Assembly: GCA_944321335.1 (NCBI GenBank)
Contig: CALUKX010000013.1
Coordinates: 1-48,692 of the forward strand
From: an uncultured Phocaeicola sp.
GTDB taxonomy: Bacteria; Bacteroidota; Bacteroidia; Bacteroidales; Bacteroidaceae
Direction: 5' to 3'
DNA: 48,692 nucleotides
Under the pieces are notes generated by a model that searched no databases, was not told where the DNA came from, and saw only the letters and a list, made by a program, of their open reading frames with translations. A program made the position numbers and the translations under genes. Of the stretch, positions 16,671 through 25,266 are shown one piece after another; positions within the stretch are counted from its first letter, which is position 1, and every line of letters starts with the position of its first letter.

Positions 16671-16750
16671 ATGAGTTTTCCAATTGGTTATACCCCATAA
16701 TAAGGGAAAATATATGCATTTTTATTTCCTGATAAAAAGAGATGTAATAA

Positions 16751-16788
16751 AAAGAAAAAAGCTGTCTGATCCTCACGAATCAGACAGC
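16751..16788 (-). terminator. intrinsic terminator of the DUF1015 gene
   Basis: GCTGTCTGAT (16761-16770) pairs perfectly with 16779-16788 around an 8-nt loop; on the minus strand a run of six T follows (16751-16760 region). It lies 57 bp beyond the stop. Confidence 0.85.
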
Positions 16789-16845
16789 CCTAAACACATA
16801 GTATAATATATCTCTATCTTTTTTAAAATCAAAATAAAAAATACG

Positions 16846-18093
16846 TCACTCGAGTTTATGAATGACCAAACCCGAACGGAGTTTCGGCTCAAACCAGGTC
16901 GTTTTCGGTGGCATGATATTGCCTGTATCGGCAATATCCATCAATTGCTTCATAGACACGGGATAGAGGGCCAGAGCAACCTTCATCTCTCCACTGTCGA
17001 CACGTTTCTTGAGCTCACCCAAGCCACGGATACCGCCAACGAAATCGATGCGTTTGTCGGAACGGAGATCCTTGATTCCAAGAATTTCATCCAAAATCAG
17101 ATTCGATGAGATAGTCACATCAAGCACACCGATCGGATCGTTATCATCGTATGTACCAGGTTTGGCAGTCAGACTGTACCATTTGCCATCAAGATACAAA
17201 GAAAAGTTATGCAGACGGTCAGGCTTGTAAATTCCTTCACCCTTCTCTTCTACCTCGAAATTCTTCTTCAAGGCTTCGAGGAATTGAGCCGGAGTAAGTC
17301 CGTTCAAATCCTTCACCACACGATTATAGTCGATAATAGTCAGTTCGCTTGCAGGGAAGCATACAGCCATGAAATAATTATATTCCTCGTCTCCCTTATG
17401 ATTGGGATTCTGTTTTGCCTTTTCCGCTCCAACCAACGCAGCTGCAGCACTTCGATGATGTCCGTCGGCAATATACAAAGCCGGCATAGCGGCAAAAGCC
17501 TTGGTGATTGCAGCGATATCGGTATCATCGTCAATAATCCAGAATGTATGGCCGAATCCGTCACCCGGAGCAATGAAATCGTATACAGGCTTTTGCGCCG
17601 TATATTTTGCAACAATCGCTTTCAGTTCAGCATTATCGGGATATGCGAAGAATACCGGTTCGATGTTCGCATTGTTAACACGTACATGCTTCATGCGGTC
17701 TTCTTCCTTATCACGGCGTGTAAGTTCATGCTTCTTGATCACACCGTTCATATAATCGGGAACGTATGCCCCTACTACAAGTCCGTACTGGGTCTTTCCG
17801 TTCATTGTCTGTGCATAGATATAGTAGCACTCTTTCTTGTCCTGTACCAGCCATCCCTTGTCCTGGAACATCCGGAAATTCTCAGCCGCCTTCTGATACA
17901 CACGCGGATCATGTTCGTCGGTACCGACCGGAAAATCAATTTCAGGCTTGATGATATGATACAAAGACTTTTCGTTTCCTTCGGCTTCAGCACGGGCTTC
18001 TTCCGAATTCAATACATCGTATGGACGGGAAGCAACCTCTTCCACCAGTTCTTGGGGAGGACGGATTCCTTTAAAGGGTTTTACTACAGCCAT
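16846..18093 (-). CDS. DUF1015 (COG4198) family protein
   Basis: 415 aa, soluble. It begins VVKPFKGIRPP and has family-typical motifs IKKHELTRRDKEEDRMKH (119-136), NANIEPVF (141-148) and ADGHHRSAAA (209-218). The last resembles the DGHHR signature of ParB-fold enzymes such as archaeal/staphylococcal serine kinases (SerK/SbnI), which is a weak but interesting hint. It follows serA on the same strand; serC, serA and DUF1015 lie in this order and may act together, though DUF1015 also has its own promoter inside the serA terminator loop. No biochemical function is known to me; a role in serine or phosphoserine metabolism is inference. Confidence 0.85.
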   Translation of the reverse strand: MAVVKPFKGIRPPQELVEEVASRPYDVLNSEEARAEAEGNEKSLYHIIKPEIDFPVGTDEHDPRVYQKAAENFRMFQDKGWLVQDKKECYYIYAQTMNGKTQYGLVVGAYVPDYMNGVIKKHELTRRDKEEDRMKHVRVNNANIEPVFFAYPDNAELKAIVAKYTAQKPVYDFIAPGDGFGHTFWIIDDDTDIAAITKAFAAMPALYIADGHHRSAAAALVGAEKAKQNPNHKGDEEYNYFMAVCFPASELTIIDYNRVVKDLNGLTPAQFLEALKKNFEVEEKGEGIYKPDRLHNFSLYLDGKWYSLTAKPGTYDDNDPIGVLDVTISSNLILDEILGIKDLRSDKRIDFVGGIRGLGELKKRVDSGEMKVALALYPVSMKQLMDIADTGNIMPPKTTWFEPKLRSGLVIHKLE

Positions 18094-18135
18094 AATATTC
18101 TATTTAGGTTAATGTTTGATTTTCATGGGATAAAA

Positions 18136-18184
18136 AATATCCGCAGAAAAAAGCAACACAAATATACTCTTTTCCACGGATATT
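18136..18184 (-). terminator. serA terminator with a promoter in its loop
   Basis: AATATCCGCAGAAAA (18136-18150) and TTTTCCACGGATATT (18170-18184) form 15-bp arms with two mismatches. On the minus strand the stem is followed by a T run (TTTTTTA). It begins 22 bp beyond the serA stop. Confidence 0.65.
18159..18166 (-). promoter_or_regulatory. -7 promoter element of DUF1015, within the terminator loop
   Basis: TATATTTG on the minus strand fits TAnnTTTG, 65 bp upstream of the DUF1015 ATG. The transcript would begin within the loop or descending arm. Confidence 0.5.
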
Positions 18185-18205
18185 CCTAATATAATTATAA
18201 CAATA

Positions 18206-19126
18206 TTACTTGTTGACGCGGAATTTTTCGCATCCGTCCTTCAAGAAACCCACAATCTGTTTTGCTGCAGCGATACCTGCATTGATATTCGCTTCGGCTG
18301 TCTGGGCACCCATCTTCTTCGGAGTAGAGAAATAACGGCCAGGGAAATGATCTGCAAACTCCTCATGATGAGCCGGCATGATATCGGTAACATATTTCAA
18401 GTCGGGACGGTCGCTCATCAGGCGAAGCAAATCGGCTTCGTTGATGACCTCCTTACGTGCAGTATTTACCAACAAACCGTTCTGAGGCATACGTTTTACC
18501 AGATCGTAATTGATTGAATTCTTTGTTTCGGCTGTAGCCGGGATATGAAGAGATACTACGTTGCAGGTAGCATACAACTCTTCGGCAGAAGCTACCGGCT
18601 TGATACCATCGGCTTCCATCACTTCCTTCGGACAGAAAGCATCGTAAGCATAGATATCCATACCGATTCCTTTGGCAATACGCGCGACGTTACGTCCTAC
18701 ATTACCATAAGCATGGATACCCAGTTTCTTACCCATCAGTTCAGTTCCGGCCTTTCCGTCGTAGAAATTACGGACAGCCATGATCATCATACCGAAAGCC
18801 AGTTCGGCAACGGCATTCGAGTTCTGTCCCGGAGTATTCATCACACAAACGCCATGAGCGGTGGCTGATTCGAGATCAACATTATCGTAACCGGCACCAG
18901 CACGTACCACAATCTTCAGTTGAGGAGCTGCATCAAGCACTTCCTTATCAATAATATCACTACGGATAATGATGGCGTTCGCATCCTTGACAGCATCGAG
19001 CAGCTGTTTCTTATCTGTATATTTTTCGAGCAATGCCAATTCATAACCGGCAGCTTCGATTTCCTTACGGATACCATCGACAGCAACCTTGGCAAACGGT
19101 TTTTCTGTTGCGACTAAAACTTTCAT
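18206..19126 (-). CDS. serA: D-3-phosphoglycerate dehydrogenase, short type without ACT domain
   Basis: 306 aa. It oxidises 3-phosphoglycerate to 3-phosphohydroxypyruvate, first step of serine synthesis. The Rossmann motif is GIHAYGNVGRNVAR (136-149) and the substrate arginine is Arg224 (NTARKEV). The C-terminal ACT/regulatory domains of longer PGDHs are absent, so serine feedback by that route is not expected. The canonical catalytic His of TPHxGA is replaced: the sequence reads STPKKMGAQT (267-276). This fits the lysine-type class III PGDH described for Entamoeba-like enzymes, so it need not be inactive. serC is directly upstream. Confidence 0.92.
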   Translation of the reverse strand: MKVLVATEKPFAKVAVDGIRKEIEAAGYELALLEKYTDKKQLLDAVKDANAIIIRSDIIDKEVLDAAPQLKIVVRAGAGYDNVDLESATAHGVCVMNTPGQNSNAVAELAFGMMIMAVRNFYDGKAGTELMGKKLGIHAYGNVGRNVARIAKGIGMDIYAYDAFCPKEVMEADGIKPVASAEELYATCNVVSLHIPATAETKNSINYDLVKRMPQNGLLVNTARKEVINEADLLRLMSDRPDLKYVTDIMPAHHEEFADHFPGRYFSTPKKMGAQTAEANINAGIAAAKQIVGFLKDGCEKFRVNK

Positions 19127-19153
19127 ATTTATCAGATTTATTGTTTAAGAACA

Positions 19154-19206
19154 AATGAGTTATGAACTACACCACCCGTATGGTATGGAATAATCCATAA
19201 CTCATT
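19154..19206 (-). terminator. hairpin between serC and serA
   Basis: AATGAGTTATG (19154-19164) and CATAACTCATT (19196-19206) are perfect 11-bp arms; on the minus strand TTTGTTCTT follows. It may terminate or attenuate serC transcripts, or stabilise their 3' ends. No perfect -7 element precedes serA, only a TAAATCTG at 19133-19140. Confidence 0.5.
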
Positions 19207-19237
19207 ATTATATTTATTTCACGAATAATCTGCAGAA

Positions 19238-20314
19238 TCAATGCATCTTTTCGAATTCCTGCATGCAGTCGATCAAAGCCTGAACACTTTCGATAGGCAG
19301 AGCATTGTAGCAGGAAGCACGGAAGCCACCTACTGAACGGTGTCCCTTGATACCTACCATACCTTTTTCGGTAGCGAACTTCAGGAAGTCGGCTTCAAGA
19401 TCCTTGTATTCATCGGCCATGACGAAACAGATGTTCATGTAAGAACGGTCTTCCTTGCAGGTAACTGTACCACGGAACAACTTGTTACGGTCGATTTCGG
19501 CATACAACATGTCGGCACGTTGTTTGGCACGGCGTTGCATTTCCTTTACACCACCCTGTTCCTTCAGCCAACGGAGAGTCAGCAAAGCGGAATAGATAGG
19601 AACTACCGGAGGAGTATTGAACATCGAACCCTTATCGACATGAGTCTGGTAATTCAACATGGTCGGGATATGACGTGAAACCTTACCCAGCGCATCGTTC
19701 TTGACGATAACGAAAGTAACGCCGGCAGGAGCCAGATTCTTCTGTGCACCACCATAGATACAGATATATTTGGAAACATCTACCGGACGTGAGAAGATAT
19801 CGGAAGACATATCGGCTACCATCGGAACACTTACGTTTGGATCTTCGTGCAATTCGGTACCATAGATTGTATTGTTTGTTGTGATGTGGAAATAATCCGC
19901 ATCGGCAGGAACTGCAGCTTCGAAATTTTTCGGGATATAAGTGAAGTTATCCTTTTCGGATGAAGCAACCTCAACAGTTTCGCCGAAAGCCTTCGATTCC
20001 TTCATAGCTTTTTTAGCCCAAGTACCTGTATTCAGGTAAGCAGCTTTCTTTTCGAGGAAATTATATGGTACCATACAGAACTCCATGCTTGCACCTCCAC
20101 CCAGGAACAAAACCGAGTATCCTTCAGGGATATTCAGAAGTTCTTTGAACAAGGCAACTGCCTCATCAACTACAGGCTGAAAGTCTTTTGCGCGGTGACT
20201 GATTTCCATCAACGAAAGTCCTGAACCGTTGAAATCAAGAATGGCCTGAGCTGTTTTTTCGATTACCTCGCGAGGCAAGATAGAAGGTCCCGCATTAAAA
20301 TTATGTTTTTTCAT
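19238..20314 (-). CDS. serC: phosphoserine aminotransferase
   Basis: 358 aa. A PLP enzyme that transaminates 3-phosphohydroxypyruvate with glutamate to phosphoserine. It begins [16 protein letters not shown], the usual SerC opening; the PLP lysine is Lys192 in [12 protein letters not shown]; the end has [16 protein letters not shown] longer frame from 20338 exists, but the ATG at 20314 places NFNAGP at the normal distance from the N-terminus. It is first in the serC-serA-DUF1015 series. The enzyme may also act in pyridoxine synthesis, as in other bacteria. Confidence 0.96.
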   Translation of the reverse strand: MKKHNFNAGPSILPREVIEKTAQAILDFNGSGLSLMEISHRAKDFQPVVDEAVALFKELLNIPEGYSVLFLGGGASMEFCMVPYNFLEKKAAYLNTGTWAKKAMKESKAFGETVEVASSEKDNFTYIPKNFEAAVPADADYFHITTNNTIYGTELHEDPNVSVPMVADMSSDIFSRPVDVSKYICIYGGAQKNLAPAGVTFVIVKNDALGKVSRHIPTMLNYQTHVDKGSMFNTPPVVPIYSALLTLRWLKEQGGVKEMQRRAKQRADMLYAEIDRNKLFRGTVTCKEDRSYMNICFVMADEYKDLEADFLKFATEKGMVGIKGHRSVGGFRASCYNALPIESVQALIDCMQEFEKMH

Positions 20315-20358
20315 TGGAAGTTTGTTTTGGTTAAACACTAAATCATTTTTAACATCTG

Positions 20359-20389
20359 CGAAATTACTTATTATTTTCAGACTTCCAAA
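20359..20389 (-). promoter_or_regulatory. serC promoter
   Basis: TAATTTCG (20359-20366, one mismatch from TAnnTTTG) lies 19 bp from TTTG (20386-20389) on the minus strand, the usual -33/-7 spacing. Confidence 0.55.
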
Positions 20390-20510
20390 AGTTTTTCTAA
20401 TATTTTTCTATTTCAATGCGAGGTTTGTCTTACAATTTATAGAGAAAGCCCGATTTTTAATTACATATCGACACAAGATTAGCTTGCACTCGACGGATGA
20501 GAGATGGAAC

Positions 20511-20540
20511 AACGTGCGCTTTTGACAGATTTCGCACGTT
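20511..20540 (-). terminator. possible hairpin downstream of the helicase gene
   Basis: AACGTGCG (20511-20518) and CGCACGTT (20533-20540) are perfect 8-bp arms 20 bp beyond the helicase stop, but no U tract follows. Nothing else is seen in the rest of the gap 20390-20559. Confidence 0.35.
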
Positions 20541-20559
20541 ACCGGCCGACATATAGAAA

Positions 20560-21882
20560 TCAGCGTGCAATTTCGATAAGGGTCTTTACGCCCTTGATTT
20601 TCTCTCCCTGTATCAGTTTAAGTGCCTGTCTGGCTTTTTTCCGCGAAATGGCGGCAAAAGCATAATGGTCTTTCACATCTACTCTACCGATATCTTCCTT
20701 GTTGAGGTTTCCTTTCTTGAACAGGAATCCGACGATATCGATCTTGTTTACTTTGTCTTTTTTTCCTTTACCTATATATAATGTAACAAATTCGGGCAAC
20801 GAAGGTTTCGGAGTTTCCTCCGGAAGAATAAATTCTTCGGGAGTATCCTGTATATATGCCGGCAACTGCTCGGAAGGACCAAGGATAATGTATGCACAGC
20901 CTTCGGCATCCCAACGTGCAGTCCGCCCGTTGCGGTGGATGAATCCGTCTTCGGCTACGGGAAGATGATAATGTACCACATTATCAATATCGGGGATATC
21001 CAGACCACGTGCCGCCAGATCGGTTGAGATGAATATGTGGCAACTTCCGTTGCGGAACTTATAAAGCGCACGTTCACGGTCTTCCTGTTCCATTCCACCA
21101 TGGAAAACTTCGCAATACACTTTCATGGAATGAAGATATTTCCCTACACGGTCTACACTCTCGCGATGATTGCAGAACACCAAGGTAGACTGACTGCCTA
21201 AGTTACACAGCAACTTATACAACGTTTCGAGCTTATCTTTTTCAGGAGAAGCCACCGTATACAGTTTCAGACGTGCCGAAATCCGTTCATCCGGATTCAG
21301 GAAATCCAACTTCACGGCACGGCCTCCTACCCCTGTAAAACGAGGAATCTCTTCGGCGTCTGTAGCCGAAAGCAAGAAACGGCGTTGCAACTTAGGCAAC
21401 TTTCCTATCACATCGGCCATCTCTTCCTGAAAACCGAACTCCAGACACTTGTCGAACTCATCGATAATCAGGTAACGTACCGCTGATGCATCGAAGTTCT
21501 GTTTTTCCAGATGATCGTTCATTCGTCCCGGCGTACCGATAATCACCGACGGTGAAATACCTTTCATTGTACGATGTTCCTCCATTGCCGGACGACCGCC
21601 GTAACAGCTCATCACCTTGAAGCCGGTCCCCATCGCCTTGAACACCTGTTCGATCTGCAATGCCAGTTCACGCGAAGGAACAAGCACTACAGCCTGTACT
21701 CCCACCACATCGGGTTTCAGCATCGAGACAAGTGGAAGCAGATACGCCAAGGTCTTACCGGAGCCTGTAGGCGACAACAGAATCAAATCAGCCCCTTTGC
21801 CGCAAGCGTCAATGGCAGCCTGCTGCATTTCATTCAACTTTTCAATCTTCAGATTCTTCAGTATCGTCCGGATATCCATCAT
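20560..21882 (-). CDS. DEAD-box RNA helicase, DbpA-like
   Basis: 440 aa. The RecA-like helicase core shows the Q motif (LNEMQQAAI), Walker A SPTGSGKT (37-44), PSRELALQ, TPGR, motif II DEFD (141-144) in place of DEAD, SAT, and motif VI HRNGRTAR. The C-terminal 70 residues (from about 365) resemble the DbpA RNA-binding domain (VTLYIGKGKKDKVNKIDIVG). DbpA binds 23S rRNA helix 92 and helps 50S assembly; the same role is likely. The DEFD variant is uncommon but conservative. Two ATGs open the gene (21882, 21879). It is divergent from glmS. Confidence 0.88.
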   Translation of the reverse strand: MMDIRTILKNLKIEKLNEMQQAAIDACGKGADLILLSPTGSGKTLAYLLPLVSMLKPDVVGVQAVVLVPSRELALQIEQVFKAMGTGFKVMSCYGGRPAMEEHRTMKGISPSVIIGTPGRMNDHLEKQNFDASAVRYLIIDEFDKCLEFGFQEEMADVIGKLPKLQRRFLLSATDAEEIPRFTGVGGRAVKLDFLNPDERISARLKLYTVASPEKDKLETLYKLLCNLGSQSTLVFCNHRESVDRVGKYLHSMKVYCEVFHGGMEQEDRERALYKFRNGSCHIFISTDLAARGLDIPDIDNVVHYHLPVAEDGFIHRNGRTARWDAEGCAYIILGPSEQLPAYIQDTPEEFILPEETPKPSLPEFVTLYIGKGKKDKVNKIDIVGFLFKKGNLNKEDIGRVDVKDHYAFAAISRKKARQALKLIQGEKIKGVKTLIEIAR

Positions 21883-21904
21883 CTAGTTTTTTTGAGTTAT
21901 AATG

Positions 21905-21912
21905 CAAATATA
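21905..21912 (-). promoter_or_regulatory. -7 promoter element of the helicase
   Basis: TATATTTG on the minus strand, 22 bp upstream of the first ATG. Confidence 0.5.
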
Positions 21913-21943
21913 GAAAATTATAGGAAAAATTGTCCCACTACCC

Positions 21944-21973
21944 TTGTTAATATTTATCTATTTACTAATTTCG
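21944..21973 (+). promoter_or_regulatory. glmS promoter
   Basis: TTG (21944-21946), 19 bp, then TAATTTCG (21966-21973). It is the same -7 variant as at serC, 41 bp before the ATG at 22015. No glmS ribozyme-like leader could fit. Confidence 0.5.
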
Positions 21974-22014
21974 CATATCCATTAGTATTAAGAAAATAAA
22001 ACACTTTTAAATAT

Positions 22015-23859
22015 ATGTGTGGAATTGTAGGTTATATAGGCAAACGTCAGGCGTATCCTATCCTCATCAAAGGTCTCAAGCGACTCGAATACCGAGGCTA
22101 CGACAGTGCCGGAGTAGGATTGATCAGCGATTCGAACGAACTGAACGTTTATAAAGAAAAAGGCAAAGTATCCAATCTGGAAGAATTTGCCTCACAGAAA
22201 GACACATCAGGCCGCATAGGTATTGCACATACCCGTTGGGCGACCCACGGAGAACCTTGCCAGGCCAATGCTCACCCTCACATTTCCCAGTCGGGAAATC
22301 TGGCCCTCATCCATAACGGAATCATTGAGAACTACGCTACATTGCGCGAACAGCTGCAGAGCAAAGGATATACATTCAAAAGTTCGACCGATACGGAAGT
22401 GTTGGTGCAGCTTATCGATTATTTCCAGACTACATACCATCTGGATCTGCTGAAAGCGGTTCAGACCGCCCTGCATAAAGTAATCGGTGCCTATGCGATT
22501 GCAATACTTGATAAAACTCATCCCGAACGTATCATTACTGCCCGTAAGAGTAGCCCGTTGGTTATCGGTATTGGAGAGAATGAGTTTTTCTTGGCTTCGG
22601 ATGCCACTCCGATAGTCGAATATACCGACAAGGTGGTTTATCTGCAGGATGAAGAAATAGCCGTGCTGGAGACTGGAAAGCCGTTGAAGATAGTCAACCT
22701 GAGCAACGAATCACAACAGGCGGAGATCAAAACCGTCGACATGAATATCGGTCAACTGGAAAAAGGCGGATACCCGCACTTCATGCTCAAAGAGATCTTT
22801 GAACAGCCGGAATGTATCAACGACTGTATGCGCGGACGTGTTATTCCCGAGAACCATAAAGTGGTGCTTTCGGCAGTGAACGACCATAAGGACCGTCTGC
22901 TCAACGCACATCGTTTCGTGATTGTAGCCTGCGGTACATCATGGCATGCAGCCCTTATCGGCAAGCAGCTCATCGAATCGTTCTGCCGTATTCCGGTAGA
23001 AGTGGAATACGCTTCCGAATTCCGTTACCGCAATCCGGTCATCACCGACGGCGACGTGGTGATAGCCATCTCACAGTCGGGCGAGACTGCCGATACGCTG
23101 GCGGCCATCGAACTGGCAAAAGCGAAGGGAGCATTCGTCTACGGTATCTGCAACGCTGTAGGTTCGTCCATTCCCCGCATCACCGATTCCGGTTCGTACA
23201 TCCACGTAGGTCCGGAAATAGGTGTCGCATCGACCAAAGCCTTTACCGGACAAGTCACCGTACTTACCATGCTGGCCTTGACATTGGGCAAGGAAAGAGG
23301 TACAATCGATTGTGAAGAATATCGACGTACCATCGACCAACTCGCCAAGATTCCGGAAAAGATACAGGAGGTACTGAAGCAGAACGACTGCATAGCCGAG
23401 CTTTCACGTACGTTCACATACGCACATAACTTCCTCTACCTGGGGCGCGGATACAGCTATCCGGTTGCTTTGGAAGGTGCCTTGAAGCTGAAAGAAATAT
23501 CCTACATCCATGCAGAAGGCTACCCGGCAGCAGAAATGAAACACGGACCGATTGCACTGGTCGATGCAGAAATGCCGGTAGTAGTCATCGCCACACAAAA
23601 TGCAATGTACGAAAAGATTGTAAGCAACATCCAGGAAATCAAGGCACGCAAGGGACGCATCATAGCTTTGGTAAATCCGAACGACAACGTAATCAGCAAG
23701 CTGGCTGATGCATGTATCGAAATACCGGAAACTTTGGAATGTCTTGAACCACTGGTAGCGACTGTACCGTTGCAACTGTTGGCTTATCACATTGCCGTAT
23801 GCAAGGGTAAGGACGTAGACCAGCCACGCAATCTGGCCAAATCGGTAACTGTAGAATAA
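22015..23859 (+). CDS. glmS: glutamine--fructose-6-phosphate aminotransferase
   Basis: 614 aa. It makes glucosamine-6-phosphate from fructose-6-phosphate and glutamine, feeding peptidoglycan and LPS synthesis. Cys2 (MCGIVGYIG) is the nucleophile of the N-terminal glutaminase domain, which extends to about residue 230 with HTRWATHG and the NGIIEN loop. Two SIS sugar-isomerase domains follow (about 285-420 with SQSGETADT; 455-600). The C-terminus DQPRNLAKSVTVE is the conserved end that closes the active site. Single gene between its own promoter and terminator. Confidence 0.97.
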   Translation: MCGIVGYIGKRQAYPILIKGLKRLEYRGYDSAGVGLISDSNELNVYKEKGKVSNLEEFASQKDTSGRIGIAHTRWATHGEPCQANAHPHISQSGNLALIHNGIIENYATLREQLQSKGYTFKSSTDTEVLVQLIDYFQTTYHLDLLKAVQTALHKVIGAYAIAILDKTHPERIITARKSSPLVIGIGENEFFLASDATPIVEYTDKVVYLQDEEIAVLETGKPLKIVNLSNESQQAEIKTVDMNIGQLEKGGYPHFMLKEIFEQPECINDCMRGRVIPENHKVVLSAVNDHKDRLLNAHRFVIVACGTSWHAALIGKQLIESFCRIPVEVEYASEFRYRNPVITDGDVVIAISQSGETADTLAAIELAKAKGAFVYGICNAVGSSIPRITDSGSYIHVGPEIGVASTKAFTGQVTVLTMLALTLGKERGTIDCEEYRRTIDQLAKIPEKIQEVLKQNDCIAELSRTFTYAHNFLYLGRGYSYPVALEGALKLKEISYIHAEGYPAAEMKHGPIALVDAEMPVVVIATQNAMYEKIVSNIQEIKARKGRIIALVNPNDNVISKLADACIEIPETLECLEPLVATVPLQLLAYHIAVCKGKDVDQPRNLAKSVTVE

Positions 23860-23882
23860 TCCGGACAGGATTCATTAATAAA

Positions 23883-23920
23883 TTATGCCGTTCCACTCAC
23901 TAAAGATTGGGACGGCATAA
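23883..23920 (+). terminator. glmS terminator
   Basis: TTATGCCGTTCC and its complement with one G-U pair (23883-23894, 23909-23920), 14-nt loop, 23 bp beyond the stop. The tail is only moderately T-rich. Confidence 0.65.
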
Positions 23921-24045
23921 AATATGTCTTGACATTTTCGGGAAATATCAAGGGATGTTTGCAAAAATGCCAAAACACATTGGTCAAAATGCCTTGACCC
24001 ATCCCCTCAAACCCCTTTATATTATCAATGAGATAACTTGATATC
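23921..24045. other. intergenic region between convergent glmS and the RlmI-like gene
   Basis: 125 bp with a short hairpin GGTCAA/TTGACC near 23984-24001 and a repeated AAAATGCC. It may terminate the minus-strand operon. No ORF or RNA gene is recognisable. Confidence 0.3.
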
Positions 24046-25233
24046 TTATTCGACGTACAAAACCAAGCCTTTCAGATACTCACCTTCCGGATGATAGATG
24101 TTTACCGGATGGTCGCCCGGCTGGGTCAACTGATGGAGGATACGTACACTACGTCCGCTTTGGGCAGCAGCTGTAAACACAGCGTTACGGAAATTATCCT
24201 TGCTTACAACCTGTGAGCAGGAGAAAGTAAACAGGATACCTCCCGGACGAATCTTTTCGAAAGCTTTCGCGTTCAGCTTGGTATATCCTCTCAACGCATT
24301 GCGGAGAGCATCACGATGTTTGGCGAATGCCGGCGGATCGAGAATGATCAGATCATACTGGTCGCCCATACGGTCGAGATACTTGAACGCATCTTCGGCA
24401 TAAGCCTGATGACGGTCGTCTCCCGGGAAATTCAGTTCCACATTCTCTCTGGTCAGATCGATAGCCTTGGCCGAACTATCCACCGAGTGAACCAGATTGG
24501 CACCACCACGCATGGCATAGAACGAAAAACCACCTGTATAGCAGAACATATTCAGTACATTACGGCCTTTTGCATAACGTTCCAACAAGTGACGGTTTTC
24601 ACGCTGATCGACAAAGAAACCGGTCTTCTGTCCTTTCAGCCAATCGACATGAAATTTCAGTCCGTTCTCCATTGCCACATTCTCAGGGCTTCCCCCCTTG
24701 ATGAAACCGTTTTCAGTAGCTAACAAATCGGCCTTGAACGGCAAAGTTGTTTCCGACTTATAATAAATATTCTGAATCACATCGCCCATCACTTCCGAAA
24801 GCGCATCGGCAATTTCCATACGGTCTACATGCATACCAGCCGAATGAGCCTGCATTACAGCGGTATGATCGTACACATCGATAATCAACCCCGGCAGGTT
24901 ATCACCTTCACCGTGAACCAGACGATATGTATTGTTCTGCGGATTACCGATCAACCCCAAAGCCACACGCAAATCCTTGGCTACGCTCAGTTTGCGTACC
25001 CAGAAACTATGATCTATCTCTTCCTGACGGAACGACAGCACACGCACGGCAATACTTCCGATCTGGAAATGACCGCATGCGATAAACTCCTTCTTCGAAG
25101 TATACACATCGACAATCTCACCTTCTTCAGGTTCACCTTCAACACGAGCTATAGCTCCCGAAAACACCCACGGATGGAAGCGTTTCAGCGACTCCTCCTT
25201 ACCAGGTTTCAGAAATACTTTCTTATATGACAC
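24046..25233 (-). CDS. class I rRNA (cytosine-C5) methyltransferase, RlmI-like
   Basis: 395 aa. The N-terminal PUA domain (residues 1-75, VFLKPGKEESLKRFHPWVFSGAI) is followed by an EEHEA-like linker domain and a Rossmann methyltransferase. S-adenosylmethionine motif I is NMFCYTGGFSFYAMRGGA near 228-245, and catalytic motif IV is LIILDPPAFAK near 290. E. coli RlmI methylates 23S rRNA C1962; the same target is likely but not certain. It ends a DUF5063-exonuclease-methyltransferase operon, 33 bp after the exonuclease. Confidence 0.87.
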   Translation of the reverse strand: MSYKKVFLKPGKEESLKRFHPWVFSGAIARVEGEPEEGEIVDVYTSKKEFIACGHFQIGSIAVRVLSFRQEEIDHSFWVRKLSVAKDLRVALGLIGNPQNNTYRLVHGEGDNLPGLIIDVYDHTAVMQAHSAGMHVDRMEIADALSEVMGDVIQNIYYKSETTLPFKADLLATENGFIKGGSPENVAMENGLKFHVDWLKGQKTGFFVDQRENRHLLERYAKGRNVLNMFCYTGGFSFYAMRGGANLVHSVDSSAKAIDLTRENVELNFPGDDRHQAYAEDAFKYLDRMGDQYDLIILDPPAFAKHRDALRNALRGYTKLNAKAFEKIRPGGILFTFSCSQVVSKDNFRNAVFTAAAQSGRSVRILHQLTQPGDHPVNIYHPEGEYLKGLVLYVE

Positions 25234-25266
25234 GATTATTCAGTTATAAAATTTCCGACTAGTTTT

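Noticed and set aside
16630-16776. Longer N-terminus for the EamA transporter
   Set aside because: It lies across the -7 element at 16663 and adds a stretch unlike the family.
22015-22040. glmS ribozyme or riboswitch leader
   Set aside because: Only about 40 bp separate the promoter and ATG, and the known glmS ribozyme is a Firmicutes feature.
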